From: JAQUBU01 sp036677685 | Lineage (GTDB): Bacteria; Bacillota; Syntrophomonadia; Syntrophomonadales; Syntrophomonadaceae | Direction of reading: 5' to 3' | NCBI GenBank assembly: GCA_036677685.1 | Contig: JAVBWA010000012.1 | Location: 124,001 to 188,000, forward strand | DNA length: 64,000 nucleotides | In this document: one piece after another, positions 35,802 through 42,701 of the stretch | Numbering within the stretch: the first letter of the stretch is position 1 | Layout of the letters: every line of letters starts with the position of its first letter | Program-made: the position numbers and the translations under genes | The notes under the pieces: generated by a model | What the model was told of the DNA's origin: nothing | Databases searched by the model: none | The model's input: the letters and a program-made list of their open reading frames with translations, nothing else

Positions 35802-36422
35802 CTATTTCACCACCCGATCGAGTTCCTTTATCAAATCCTCCACAGGGAAGAATCCGATATTTTTATAACTCAGCTTGCCTTCACGGTCAATAATAAAAGT
35901 AGCAGGAATAAACTGTATACCCCACTCCTCGCATAGTTCCTGGTTTTCTTCGTCATCGACATCAATGGAAATAAAGCGGACCTTGCCTTGGTAATCAGGC
36001 AGCAGTTGTTCGAATACTTTCTTCATTTCAACACAGGGTGCACAGGTTTGGGAACGGAAAAGCAGCCACATGCTCTCCCCATTGGCTTTGCCCTGTTCGA
36101 TAGCTGCCGTCGCAGTAGGCGGGGTTTGTTGCTCGCTTTTATCATTTGTGCTTGCTGAACTCTGCATTGCAACCCCAGTATCAGGTTTAACTGCTTCCTT
36201 ATTATCAGTTTCGGGAACAATCCCATCTGCTTGTTCCTTATCCGCAGCCGATTCGCTCGGCAGCAGGTTAGCCTGACCGGCAGTATTTTTAGATGGAGCA
36301 GAATTATCTGCCATGGTATCCTTCCCGGTGGGGGGCAAAACAATATTTTCTTGATGATAAAATTCCCAGGCGGCTGCCAACACCAGCAATAGTACCACCG
36401 CCAAGATATACCCTTTTTTCAT
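35802..36422 (-). CDS. Membrane-anchored thioredoxin-like protein
   Basis: 206 residues: N-terminal TM anchor (about 4-20), a low-complexity linker of about 75 residues rich in Ser, Ala, Lys, Thr and Gln, and a thioredoxin domain with CAPC in SQTCAPCVEMKKVFEQLL, and cis-Pro in QFIPATFIID. It faces outside and should receive electrons from the CcdA protein. Possible jobs are cytochrome c maturation, oxidative repair, or reduction of arsenic-bound thiols; the neighbourhood favours a metal or oxyanion role without proving it. Confidence 0.88.
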   Translation of the reverse strand: MKKGYILAVVLLLVLAAAWEFYHQENIVLPPTGKDTMADNSAPSKNTAGQANLLPSESAADKEQADGIVPETDNKEAVKPDTGVAMQSSASTNDKSEQQTPPTATAAIEQGKANGESMWLLFRSQTCAPCVEMKKVFEQLLPDYQGKVRFISIDVDDEENQELCEEWGIQFIPATFIIDREGKLSYKNIGFFPVEDLIKELDRVVK

Positions 36423-36544
36423 AATCCACTGCCCCTTTCAACAAGCATCTCCGTTCAAATGCTTATTCTAAATACTACTATAACAAACAGCCGGCATCCG
36501 GCAAGCCAAAAATATTAACAATTCAACTTAAATCTTATAGCCCA

Positions 36545-36949
36545 TTATAGCAATTCAATAAATGAAGGCCATAAATTGTTTACTTCAGTTTCAATCTGAT
36601 CATAACGATGCTCCTTCTTTAGTTCCGGAAGAAGATCAGAAGCCACAAAATATCGATACTGGTTAATCCCTGCTTGCTCCAAGACTTTTTGTCCGCAAGC
36701 AATGTTGCAGCCATCAATCAGCAGGACTTCATCAGCTTTTTTAACACTATTTTTAAACTTGGGTAAATCTGCTGCTATAGCTGCCAGACAACTCATCTGT
36801 GCCATACCGCAATGCTGTAGTCTGATCGACATGGCATTGGCAACCTGCCCCAAATTAGAGGCTCCAGAACAAGTTAATACCACGCGAGTTCCTGAATTAA
36901 CAGTACAGCAGTTCGTATCAGTTTGACCTTGATTACTTTTGTTTTCCAT
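36545..36949 (-). CDS. DGC-domain putative zinc-binding protein
   Basis: 134 residues of the DGC (PF08859-type) family: CSGASNLGQVANAMSIRL, CGMAQMSCLAAI, and the name-giving DGC in LIDGCNIACGQKVL. Six or more conserved cysteines suggest metal or thiol chemistry. AGGGGAG lies six bases before ATG 36949. It is divergent from the ArsP-like permease and shares the short promoter region with it. Proteins of this family are often found beside such permeases and small thioredoxins. Confidence 0.8.
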   Translation of the reverse strand: MENKSNQGQTDTNCCTVNSGTRVVLTCSGASNLGQVANAMSIRLQHCGMAQMSCLAAIAADLPKFKNSVKKADEVLLIDGCNIACGQKVLEQAGINQYRYFVASDLLPELKKEHRYDQIETEVNNLWPSFIELL

Positions 36950-37051
36950 TTTTTCTCCCCTTTTCATATTTATGTACCAGTAATTATATCATATTATATT
37001 CATATAATTAATTCATTATATTAGCATACTTCTTATTATCGTACATTGTAT

Positions 37052-37084
37052 TTGACATTATTAATAATATAAGCATATACTTAT
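37052..37084 (+). promoter_or_regulatory. Promoter with overlapping ArsR-like operator
   Basis: TTGACA (37052-37057), 18-bp spacer, TATACT (37076-37081). The palindrome ATAAG-CATATA-CTTAT (37069-37084) covers the -10 box, as expected for repression by the ArsR protein encoded downstream. Confidence 0.7.
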
Positions 37085-37128
37085 TAATAGAATAATATTT
37101 AAATAAACTAATGAAAGAAGTTGATTAT

Positions 37129-38094
37129 ATGTTCAAATGGTTTGCGGATTTACTTACCTACCAATGGCTTAATTTGACCAAGGGAACCCACCTGGCTGAT
37201 GCAGTTAATTTTTTCGTTTACGATACCTTGAAGATATTTTTCATGCTGGCAGTAATTATTTTTATCGTCGCAATTATTCGCAGCTTCTTTCCACCTGAAA
37301 GAACCCGCAAAATATTGAGCTACAAGCGTCAGTACCTGGGCAACATCGTTGCTGCCCTGCTGGGTATCGTGACTCCTTTTTGTTCATGCTCGGCCGTACC
37401 CCTCTTCATAGGTTTTGTTGAAGCGGGTATACCTCTGGGGGTTACTTTTTCCTTTCTAATTTCGTCCCCCATGGTCAATGAAATTGCCTTGATTTTGCTA
37501 TGGGGAATGTTTGGAGTTAAAATTGCATTGATTTATATCGTTACTGGATTAACGGTGGCTATAATCTCCGGGCTGGTTATAGGGAAACTGAATCTGGAAA
37601 GATATGTGGAAGGATATGTATACGAAATCGCCCAAGAAACCGGCGGTATACAAATGTTGGTTGCCGAGCAGACCTGGCATGACCGCCTGTTATATGCCCG
37701 CGACTACGTCAGGGATATCCTCAAAAAGGTTTGGCCTTATGTAGTGGCTGGAATTGCTATTGGAGCGGGAATTCACGGCTATGTGCCAACTGATTTCCTG
37801 GCCGCCTATGCCGGCAAAGACAATCTATTTGCAGTGCCTATCGCGGTATTAATGGGTATCCCTCTTTATTCCAATGCCGCCGGGGTTATTCCTTTAATAG
37901 CTGCCCTGCAGGAAAAAGGCATGGCCATGGGAACGGTTCTGGCTTTTATGATGTCGGTAACTGCTCTGTCTTTGCCGGAAATGATCATTCTGCGTAATGT
38001 TTTGAAACTGAAGCTAATTGCTGTCTTTATTGGTATCGTTGGTACATCAATTATAATTGTAGGTTACCTGTTTAATTATTTACTTGCAGGCTGA
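37129..38094 (+). CDS. ArsP/DUF318-family permease
   Basis: About 321 residues, eight to ten helices. The signature PFCSCSAVPLFIGFVEAGIP lies near residue 85, and a second half carries GIPLYSNAAGVIPLI. These permeases include ArsP, which exports trivalent organoarsenicals; the CSC motif is thought to be important. It is followed by an ArsR gene and a small thioredoxin gene on the same strand. ATG 37129 gives the usual N-terminus; an ATG six codons upstream is possible, and neither has a strong ribosome site. Confidence 0.85.
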   Translation: MFKWFADLLTYQWLNLTKGTHLADAVNFFVYDTLKIFFMLAVIIFIVAIIRSFFPPERTRKILSYKRQYLGNIVAALLGIVTPFCSCSAVPLFIGFVEAGIPLGVTFSFLISSPMVNEIALILLWGMFGVKIALIYIVTGLTVAIISGLVIGKLNLERYVEGYVYEIAQETGGIQMLVAEQTWHDRLLYARDYVRDILKKVWPYVVAGIAIGAGIHGYVPTDFLAAYAGKDNLFAVPIAVLMGIPLYSNAAGVIPLIAALQEKGMAMGTVLAFMMSVTALSLPEMIILRNVLKLKLIAVFIGIVGTSIIIVGYLFNYLLAG

Positions 38095-38167
38095 GCTGTA
38101 GATTATTTTTGCTGAACTTGCAATAATTATAATATGATATTGATAAGATAAATAAGGAGTTGAAAAT

Positions 38168-38524
38168 ATGTTTGAGACCTTGTTCAAGGCTCTGGGGGAG
38201 CCGACCCGCCTGAAGATAGTCAAGCTGCTGGCAACCCGGGAATTGTGCGTCTGTGATTTGGAGGAAATTATGCAGATCAGCCAGCCCCGTGTATCCCAGC
38301 ATCTAAAAGTATTGAAATATGCCGGGCTGGTCAATGAACGCAAAGAGGGCCAGCGCTGCATATGCAGCTTAAATCAAACTTTGCTGACTCAAACCATGAA
38401 TGAATTCGCTGAATATATAGCAAAACCAATTGAGGAAATCCCTGAACTATCCGGCGAATTTGCACGCCTTCCGGCTATAGCTGGAGATTTCTGTATTAAT
38501 AAAATCAATTCTACAGCGTTATAA
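38168..38524 (+). CDS. ArsR-family repressor
   Basis: 118 residues; winged helix with RELCVCDLEEIMQISQPRVSQHL, which again has the Cys-x-Cys As(III) pair, and a second Cys pair CICSL further on. The C-terminal tail is longer than usual. AAGGAG precedes ATG 38168. It lies between the permease and the small thioredoxin and probably controls the promoter at 37052. It is clearly different from the ArsR at 30.9 kb. Confidence 0.9.
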   Translation: MFETLFKALGEPTRLKIVKLLATRELCVCDLEEIMQISQPRVSQHLKVLKYAGLVNERKEGQRCICSLNQTLLTQTMNEFAEYIAKPIEEIPELSGEFARLPAIAGDFCINKINSTAL

Positions 38525-38581
38525 TCAAGCAGGTAAGTTTTGTGATATAGGTAGATATGAATTAGAAGGAGGTATTGGTAT

Positions 38582-38824
38582 ATGAAAATCGAAGTGCTGG
38601 GAACCGGCTGCGCCAAGTGCAAGCAGTTGGAAAAGGACGTGTATGATGCCCTGGCCGAATTGAATATCACCGCCGATGTAAGCAAGGTGCAGGACATCAA
38701 ACAAATTATGAGCTACAAAATCATCTCGACTCCCGCCCTGGTGGTAGACGGCCAGGTGAAAATTGCCGGGCGGCTGCCGCGCAAGGAGGAACTGCACAGC
38801 TATTTGGAGGAAGTGAAAAAGTAA
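38582..38824 (+). CDS. Small redox-active thioredoxin (glutaredoxin-like)
   Basis: 80 residues, a single minimal thioredoxin fold. The start is KIEVLGTGCAKCKQLE with CAKC; cis-Pro is in IISTPALVVDG. This matches the 'redox-active disulfide protein 2' type of about 77 residues. AGGAGG precedes ATG. It is third in the permease-ArsR-thioredoxin set. Confidence 0.9.
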   Translation: MKIEVLGTGCAKCKQLEKDVYDALAELNITADVSKVQDIKQIMSYKIISTPALVVDGQVKIAGRLPRKEELHSYLEEVKK

Positions 38825-38911
38825 TTTATGTTATTATTAGGCCGCCGCTAAAACATTTAATAGCGGAAGTTAAAACCGCCCCCGTATCGCAAGAAAAATA
38901 AGGAGGTTATT

Positions 38912-39349
38912 ATGAACGAAAAGCTGCAAGATATTGAAGCCAAACTCTATATGAGCGAGCTTACCTTTCCCCTTTTGCGGGAACAGCTCCTGCGCCATGG
39001 CGAAATCAGAGCCTGGTACAGGTATTACCGGGGGGGCAATCAATGGGCCAAGAAATTCTACCGGGAAGAAAACGTATTTCTGGTAGACCAGGTTATAATC
39101 TGGCATCAAACTGCTGAAAACGGGCAAATGCGCATCCACACCTTGAAGCTGGATGAAATAGCCAAAATCGAACGTGCTTATGACTTTGAAAACAAGCATT
39201 CGCAAAAACTGGTGCTCTCTGAAGTTACCACAACACTACGAGTAATGGATAAAAAAAGCAAACCTGATGTCGTTGTGTTCAAACGTCCCCTGGCCGAAGA
39301 GCAGGGAGATGCGGAGGGTTTTGAACAGTTTATGGCAATGCTGGATTAA
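38912..39349 (+). CDS. Hypothetical protein
   Basis: 145 residues, soluble, no signal peptide. It is rich in aromatic and charged residues (GEIRAWYRYYRGGNQWAKKFY). I do not recognise the family. AAGGAGG precedes ATG 38912. It follows the small thioredoxin by 88 bases and could be the end of that operon. Confidence 0.65.
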   Translation: MNEKLQDIEAKLYMSELTFPLLREQLLRHGEIRAWYRYYRGGNQWAKKFYREENVFLVDQVIIWHQTAENGQMRIHTLKLDEIAKIERAYDFENKHSQKLVLSEVTTTLRVMDKKSKPDVVVFKRPLAEEQGDAEGFEQFMAMLD

Positions 39350-39546
39350 GTTATAAATTTTTTAATCCCCATAACCGGAGGATATACCCAAAGGGCACAG
39401 GCAAACACCTATGAAAATGCGCTGACATTACAGCAGATTAACGCATGATTCAATATGATTTTTCTCTGGGTTAATCATAATAATCAGCGTAAATCAGCGT
39501 CTAATTATTACTTATTTTAGTACTAACCTAAAAGGAGGGACTTCCT

Positions 39547-39753
39547 GTGATTAAGAAACCTAAAATCAGAATTCCGGTAGCAATCAATCAGCATGCCGGA
39601 AAGCACAAAGACAAGAAAAAAGAGCTTAAAAAATACGCCTGCCGTAAAAGCAGGCGTATTTTTATTATGGGGCTTATGCTTTACTGGCTGCGTAAGGCAT
39701 GCGGATGCAGGGACTTAGGCAGTGATCACTCATTTGATTATGCTCATGCATAA
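39547..39753 (+). CDS. Small basic ORF, upstream copy of a direct repeat
   Basis: GTG start after AAAGGAGG. The N-terminal 28 residues (KKPKIRIPVAINQHAGKHKD, then KKKELKK) are highly basic and match the ORF at 42211. The frame runs through a perfect terminator hairpin at 39631-39661 (AAATACGCCTGC/GCAGGCGTATTT, then TTTATTATGG), so the last 30 or so residues are unlikely to be meaningful. It is either a short peptide gene or the remnant of one. Confidence 0.4.
   Translation: MIKKPKIRIPVAINQHAGKHKDKKKELKKYACRKSRRIFIMGLMLYWLRKACGCRDLGSDHSFDYAHA
39631..39664 (+). terminator. Perfect Rho-independent terminator
   Basis: 12-bp stem AAATACGCCTGC / GCAGGCGTATTT, loop CGTAAAA, T-rich tail. Confidence 0.85.
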
Positions 39754-39857
39754 CGGACCGGGAACATATATCCGCACAATAATCGACAAAAGAGATGGCT
39801 ATTGATTCTCGATTCGCCGGAGTAGGCACATTCAAGCAGAATAATAATGCTTCGAGG

Positions 39858-39918
39858 GGAGCACCCAAAGGAAATCCCACCCATTGCCATACATGGAATT
39901 CCTTCAGGTGCTCCTTTT
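39858..39918 (+). terminator. Large stem-loop in the spacer before the RiPP genes
   Basis: GGAGCACC (39858-39865) pairs with GGTGCTCC (39907-39914), continued by AAGGAA/TTCCTT, then TTTT. No gene is visible between 39754 and 40254 apart from this and a family 1 repeat. It could end a small RNA. Confidence 0.5.
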
Positions 39919-40149
39919 CATATTCTCAAATCCCTCCTTGGGCACTTACTTATCCCTTGGCATCCTTTGCTTCTCTTTGAGGACAAGCCTATGACTTGAA
40001 TAATTTATCTGCTAGAGGCATTCAAGCCCCGGTCTTAAGTCATTATATATTGGTGACCATTTTCTCATTTTTTATATTTTTTGTTATTGCAGGAGTTTTT
40101 TGGATCATTATGTTGTATTATGGTAAATATGGTCCTTAATTTCATATTT

Positions 40150-40228
40150 TTAAGCACCGGAAGAAACTTCGAAGCAGTTTCAACACCGCTGCAACGAGGC
40201 GGAGGAACTTATTTTCCCCTCGTTATAT
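40150..40228 (+). repeat. Family 1 dispersed repeat, module A plus internally deleted module C
   Basis: TTAAGCACCGG, GAAACTTCGAAGCAGTTTC, CACCGCTGCAACGAGGCGG, then directly TTATTTTCCCCTCGTTATA. About 65 bases of module C are missing but both terminal arms remain. It lies 27 bases before the maturase start. Confidence 0.8.
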
Positions 40229-40254
40229 TTAACAAATTAGAAAGAGGGAATAAT

Positions 40255-41571
40255 ATGCGCAAATATTATAAATTGTCTCATTACACTTATACTCATCAAC
40301 TGAATAATGGGGATTTGGTATTGCACAACAGTTTTATGGGGTCCTTGGCCCGGATTTCTTCGCAGCAAAGAGTCCTTATTGAACCATACCTCAATTATGA
40401 AAAGCATTTCGAATTGGATAGCATGAATGACCTTCTGGACGAGTTATGCACAGGAAGATTTTTTGTTGCTGCCGACTTGGATGAACCGGCAGAGGTAAAC
40501 GAAATTTTATCTTACGAACGTGATGAGCATACCATGCATCTGATTATTTTGCCTCATGAGCAATGTAATTTCCGTTGCCGTTATTGCTATGAATCCTTCG
40601 AAAACGGCAAGATAACCCCGCTTGTAGTTTCGGCCATCAAACGCTATGTTCAGGAACATATGCCATCATTTAAAATGCTCAAGGTATACTGGTTTGGCGG
40701 TGAGCCCTTGCTGGCTTCCGATGTGATTATTGAACTCTCAGAGTTCTTTATGAATTATTGTAAAAAACATGGTAAAAAATATGGCGCATTTATTACTACC
40801 AACGGATACCTTTTGACCCCTGCACTTACTTCCCGGTTATTGTCCCTGGGTATTAGCAATTACCAGATAACCATTGACGGGCCGGAACCGCTGCACAACA
40901 AGAACCGCAAGCTGGCTGGGGGCGGAAAAACTTATGAACGCATACTGCAGAATGTACTTGACTTCAAAGCCCAGCCCTTCGACTTTCGAGTTTCAATCAG
41001 GGTCAATTTTGATCCCCCTAATATGCCATCTATCTCCAAATGGGTGGAAAGTGAAATTAACCCGGCCTTTCTAAATGATAATCGCTTTTCATTAAACTAT
41101 AACCTCATTGAGGATTGGGATAATGTGTCTATATACGATAGTTCATCACTTGATGCATTTCCATTGAAACTAAATCTTATTGGAGCAACCTATAACTCTT
41201 CTATTACACGGAGCTGTGTGCACGATTATTTAATGCCTAATACCAGTGTTTGTTATGCTGCCAAGAAGTCTTCTCTGATTTTCGGGGCTGATGGAACGCT
41301 ATACAAGTGTACAGTCGCTTTCAAAGACCCTTCCAATCAAGTAGGTTACGTAGATGAGCATGGAAATCTGGTATTTGATGAAGACAAGCTTAGTCTGTGG
41401 GTTAATACCTCGCATTTGGATTGCTCCCGCTGCACAAAATGCTCATTTTATCCTTCCTGTCAAAGCCGTAAATGCCCGAAAATTGGGATTGAAACCGGTA
41501 AACCCAGCTGCCCTTTTTCCGTCAATGATTATCACCGACTTTTAGAATTGGCCGCCTCACAGCAACAATGA
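40255..41571 (+). CDS. Radical SAM/SPASM peptide maturase
   Basis: 438 residues. Radical SAM cluster motif CNFRCRYCYESF near residue 104; GGEPLL near 150; a C-terminal SPASM/twitch Cys set (CSRCTKCSFYPSCQSRKCPK, then SCPF) for auxiliary Fe-S clusters. An N-terminal domain of about 95 residues precedes the barrel and may recognise the precursor. Fifteen bases after its stop come two homologous small peptides with CxCxC cores, the expected substrates. Such enzymes form thioether or C-C crosslinks. ATG 40255 follows AAAGAGGG; the frame extends upstream through a repeat and is ignored. Confidence 0.92.
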   Translation: MRKYYKLSHYTYTHQLNNGDLVLHNSFMGSLARISSQQRVLIEPYLNYEKHFELDSMNDLLDELCTGRFFVAADLDEPAEVNEILSYERDEHTMHLIILPHEQCNFRCRYCYESFENGKITPLVVSAIKRYVQEHMPSFKMLKVYWFGGEPLLASDVIIELSEFFMNYCKKHGKKYGAFITTNGYLLTPALTSRLLSLGISNYQITIDGPEPLHNKNRKLAGGGKTYERILQNVLDFKAQPFDFRVSIRVNFDPPNMPSISKWVESEINPAFLNDNRFSLNYNLIEDWDNVSIYDSSSLDAFPLKLNLIGATYNSSITRSCVHDYLMPNTSVCYAAKKSSLIFGADGTLYKCTVAFKDPSNQVGYVDEHGNLVFDEDKLSLWVNTSHLDCSRCTKCSFYPSCQSRKCPKIGIETGKPSCPFSVNDYHRLLELAASQQQ

Positions 41572-41585
41572 AAGGAGGTGAGAAA

Positions 41586-41819
41586 ATGCCCTTTAAGAAT
41601 CTGGCCAAGATAAAAGCTGCTGCCGAGCAAATTAGCGAAGGCAAGGCTATTATCTGGAATGCCCGTCTGGAAGCTCTGGCAAAAACCGGCGATATCAAAG
41701 GCTTCTTGGATCATTTGGATGTCGTAGCCGACAACGGCAATTGCACATGTAATTGCGGCACTCCAGGCTCTCTAAGCGATGTTATTAATCCCGCTGCCCA
41801 ACCTGTTACCAATCGATAA
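41586..41819 (+). CDS. RiPP precursor peptide 1 (CxCxC core)
   Basis: 77 residues. The leader (about 1-50) contains IWNARLEALAKTGDIKGFLD. The core begins at NGNCTCNCG, with three cysteines in CxCxC spacing, and ends in a Pro/Asn-rich tail (DVINPAAQPVTNR). AAAGGAGG is five or six bases before ATG. About two thirds of the residues are identical to the next peptide. It follows the radical SAM maturase directly. Not a known named class that I can assign; the cysteines are the likely crosslink sites. Confidence 0.88.
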   Translation: MPFKNLAKIKAAAEQISEGKAIIWNARLEALAKTGDIKGFLDHLDVVADNGNCTCNCGTPGSLSDVINPAAQPVTNR

Positions 41820-41842
41820 TAATGAAAAGGAGGTGAGAAAGA

Positions 41843-42073
41843 ATGCCGTTTCAAAATCTTGATGAAATAAAGAAGGCTAACCGGCAGATTACCGATGGAA
41901 AAACCACCATATGGAATGCCCGTTTGGATGCCCTGTCTAAAACCGGTGACATAAAGGGATTTCTCGATCACTTGGGAACTGTGGCCAGCAACGGCAATTG
42001 CACATGTAATTGTGGTGCCAGATACGGGTTTGATGAAGCAATCAATCCTGTTTCCAACCCGGTTATAAAGTAA
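41843..42073 (+). CDS. RiPP precursor peptide 2 (CxCxC core)
   Basis: 76 residues, a paralogue of the preceding peptide. KTGDIKGFLDHL and NGNCTCNCG are identical, whereas the residues after the third Cys differ (ARYGFDEAINPVSNPVIK). AAAGGAGG precedes ATG. This conservation pattern (leader and Cys core fixed, tail variable) is typical of tandem precursors processed by one maturase. Confidence 0.88.
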   Translation: MPFQNLDEIKKANRQITDGKTTIWNARLDALSKTGDIKGFLDHLGTVASNGNCTCNCGARYGFDEAINPVSNPVIK

Positions 42074-42122
42074 TTATTCAGCTTACTGCTCCATATCATA
42101 AAATACTATATGTAATCCGCAA

Positions 42123-42154
42123 TAGAGGCATCGTTCATAGTATCGATGCCTCTA
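42123..42154 (+). terminator. Stem-loop after the precursor genes
   Basis: TAGAGGCATCG pairs exactly with CGATGCCTCTA. No T-run follows, so it may protect the transcript end rather than terminate it. Confidence 0.55.
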
Positions 42155-42210
42155 CGCTTCAAAAAGCAGCTTCCCTTCGCTGTCCAGGCAGCCAAAGGAG
42201 GTCGTGCATC

Positions 42211-42330
42211 ATGATTAAAAAACCCAAAATCAGAATTCCGGCAGCCCTTTACCCGCAAGCCGGAAAACACCACGACAAGAAAAGAGAGCTTAAAAATACG
42301 CCTGCCATAAAAGCAAACGCAACTTGGTTA
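42211..42330 (+). pseudogene. Downstream copy of the small basic ORF, frameshifted
   Basis: AAAGGAGG and ATG, then KKPKIRIPAALYPQAGKHHD and KKRELK, matching the ORF at 39547 over about 108 bases of DNA at roughly 80% identity. A run of five A here versus six in the other copy shifts the frame after RELK. Restoring one A gives KKYACHKSKR and a stop soon after. It is probably decayed, or a much shorter peptide. Confidence 0.45.
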
Positions 42331-42591
42331 AGGGGATATTCCAGCTGCCAACCTAATCTGCTCAGCCCACCGGTGGGCTCTTTCGGCGCCGTCTTTATCT
42401 CCGATTATGGCCTTTTCCCGGTAAACCTGTTGGGCTCTGGCAATTTCAGCCCGGCCTGCCGGCACATCTACAGCATAATAGAGCAATCTCTGCTGCCAAT
42501 TGTTTGGCGACCCCGTAAAGTTGATTACTCCCTCTGCTACGGCCGCTGCCAGTTTACATCTGAAATCCAATCTCTGCTTGCGAAACCTCAA
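42328..42591 (-). CDS. Hypothetical small protein
   Basis: 87 residues, helical and charged (VAEGVINFTGSPNNWQQRLL, then ARAQQVYREKAIIGDKDGAE, RAHRWAEQIRLAAGISP). The composition looks like a real protein, and the plus strand opposite is not obviously coding. The upstream region is disturbed, and no good ribosome site was found, so it may be the C-terminal part of a broken gene. Family not recognised. Confidence 0.5.
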   Translation of the reverse strand: MRFRKQRLDFRCKLAAAVAEGVINFTGSPNNWQQRLLYYAVDVPAGRAEIARAQQVYREKAIIGDKDGAERAHRWAEQIRLAAGISP

Positions 42592-42701
42592 ATGCCATTA
42601 CAATAAAACTTCGGCTGACATCTCTTGGTAGTTCTTCACATTTCCCAGAGCCAATAGTTCGTTTTGGTGGTGCCGCACCTATCAGCGTCCTCCGCTTAGG
42701 T

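Noticed and set aside
5119..40228. Family 1 repeats as one CRISPR or as Rho terminators
   Set aside because: Copies are dispersed over 35 kb, in both orientations and with variable modules. Most lack a T-run and several lie upstream of genes.
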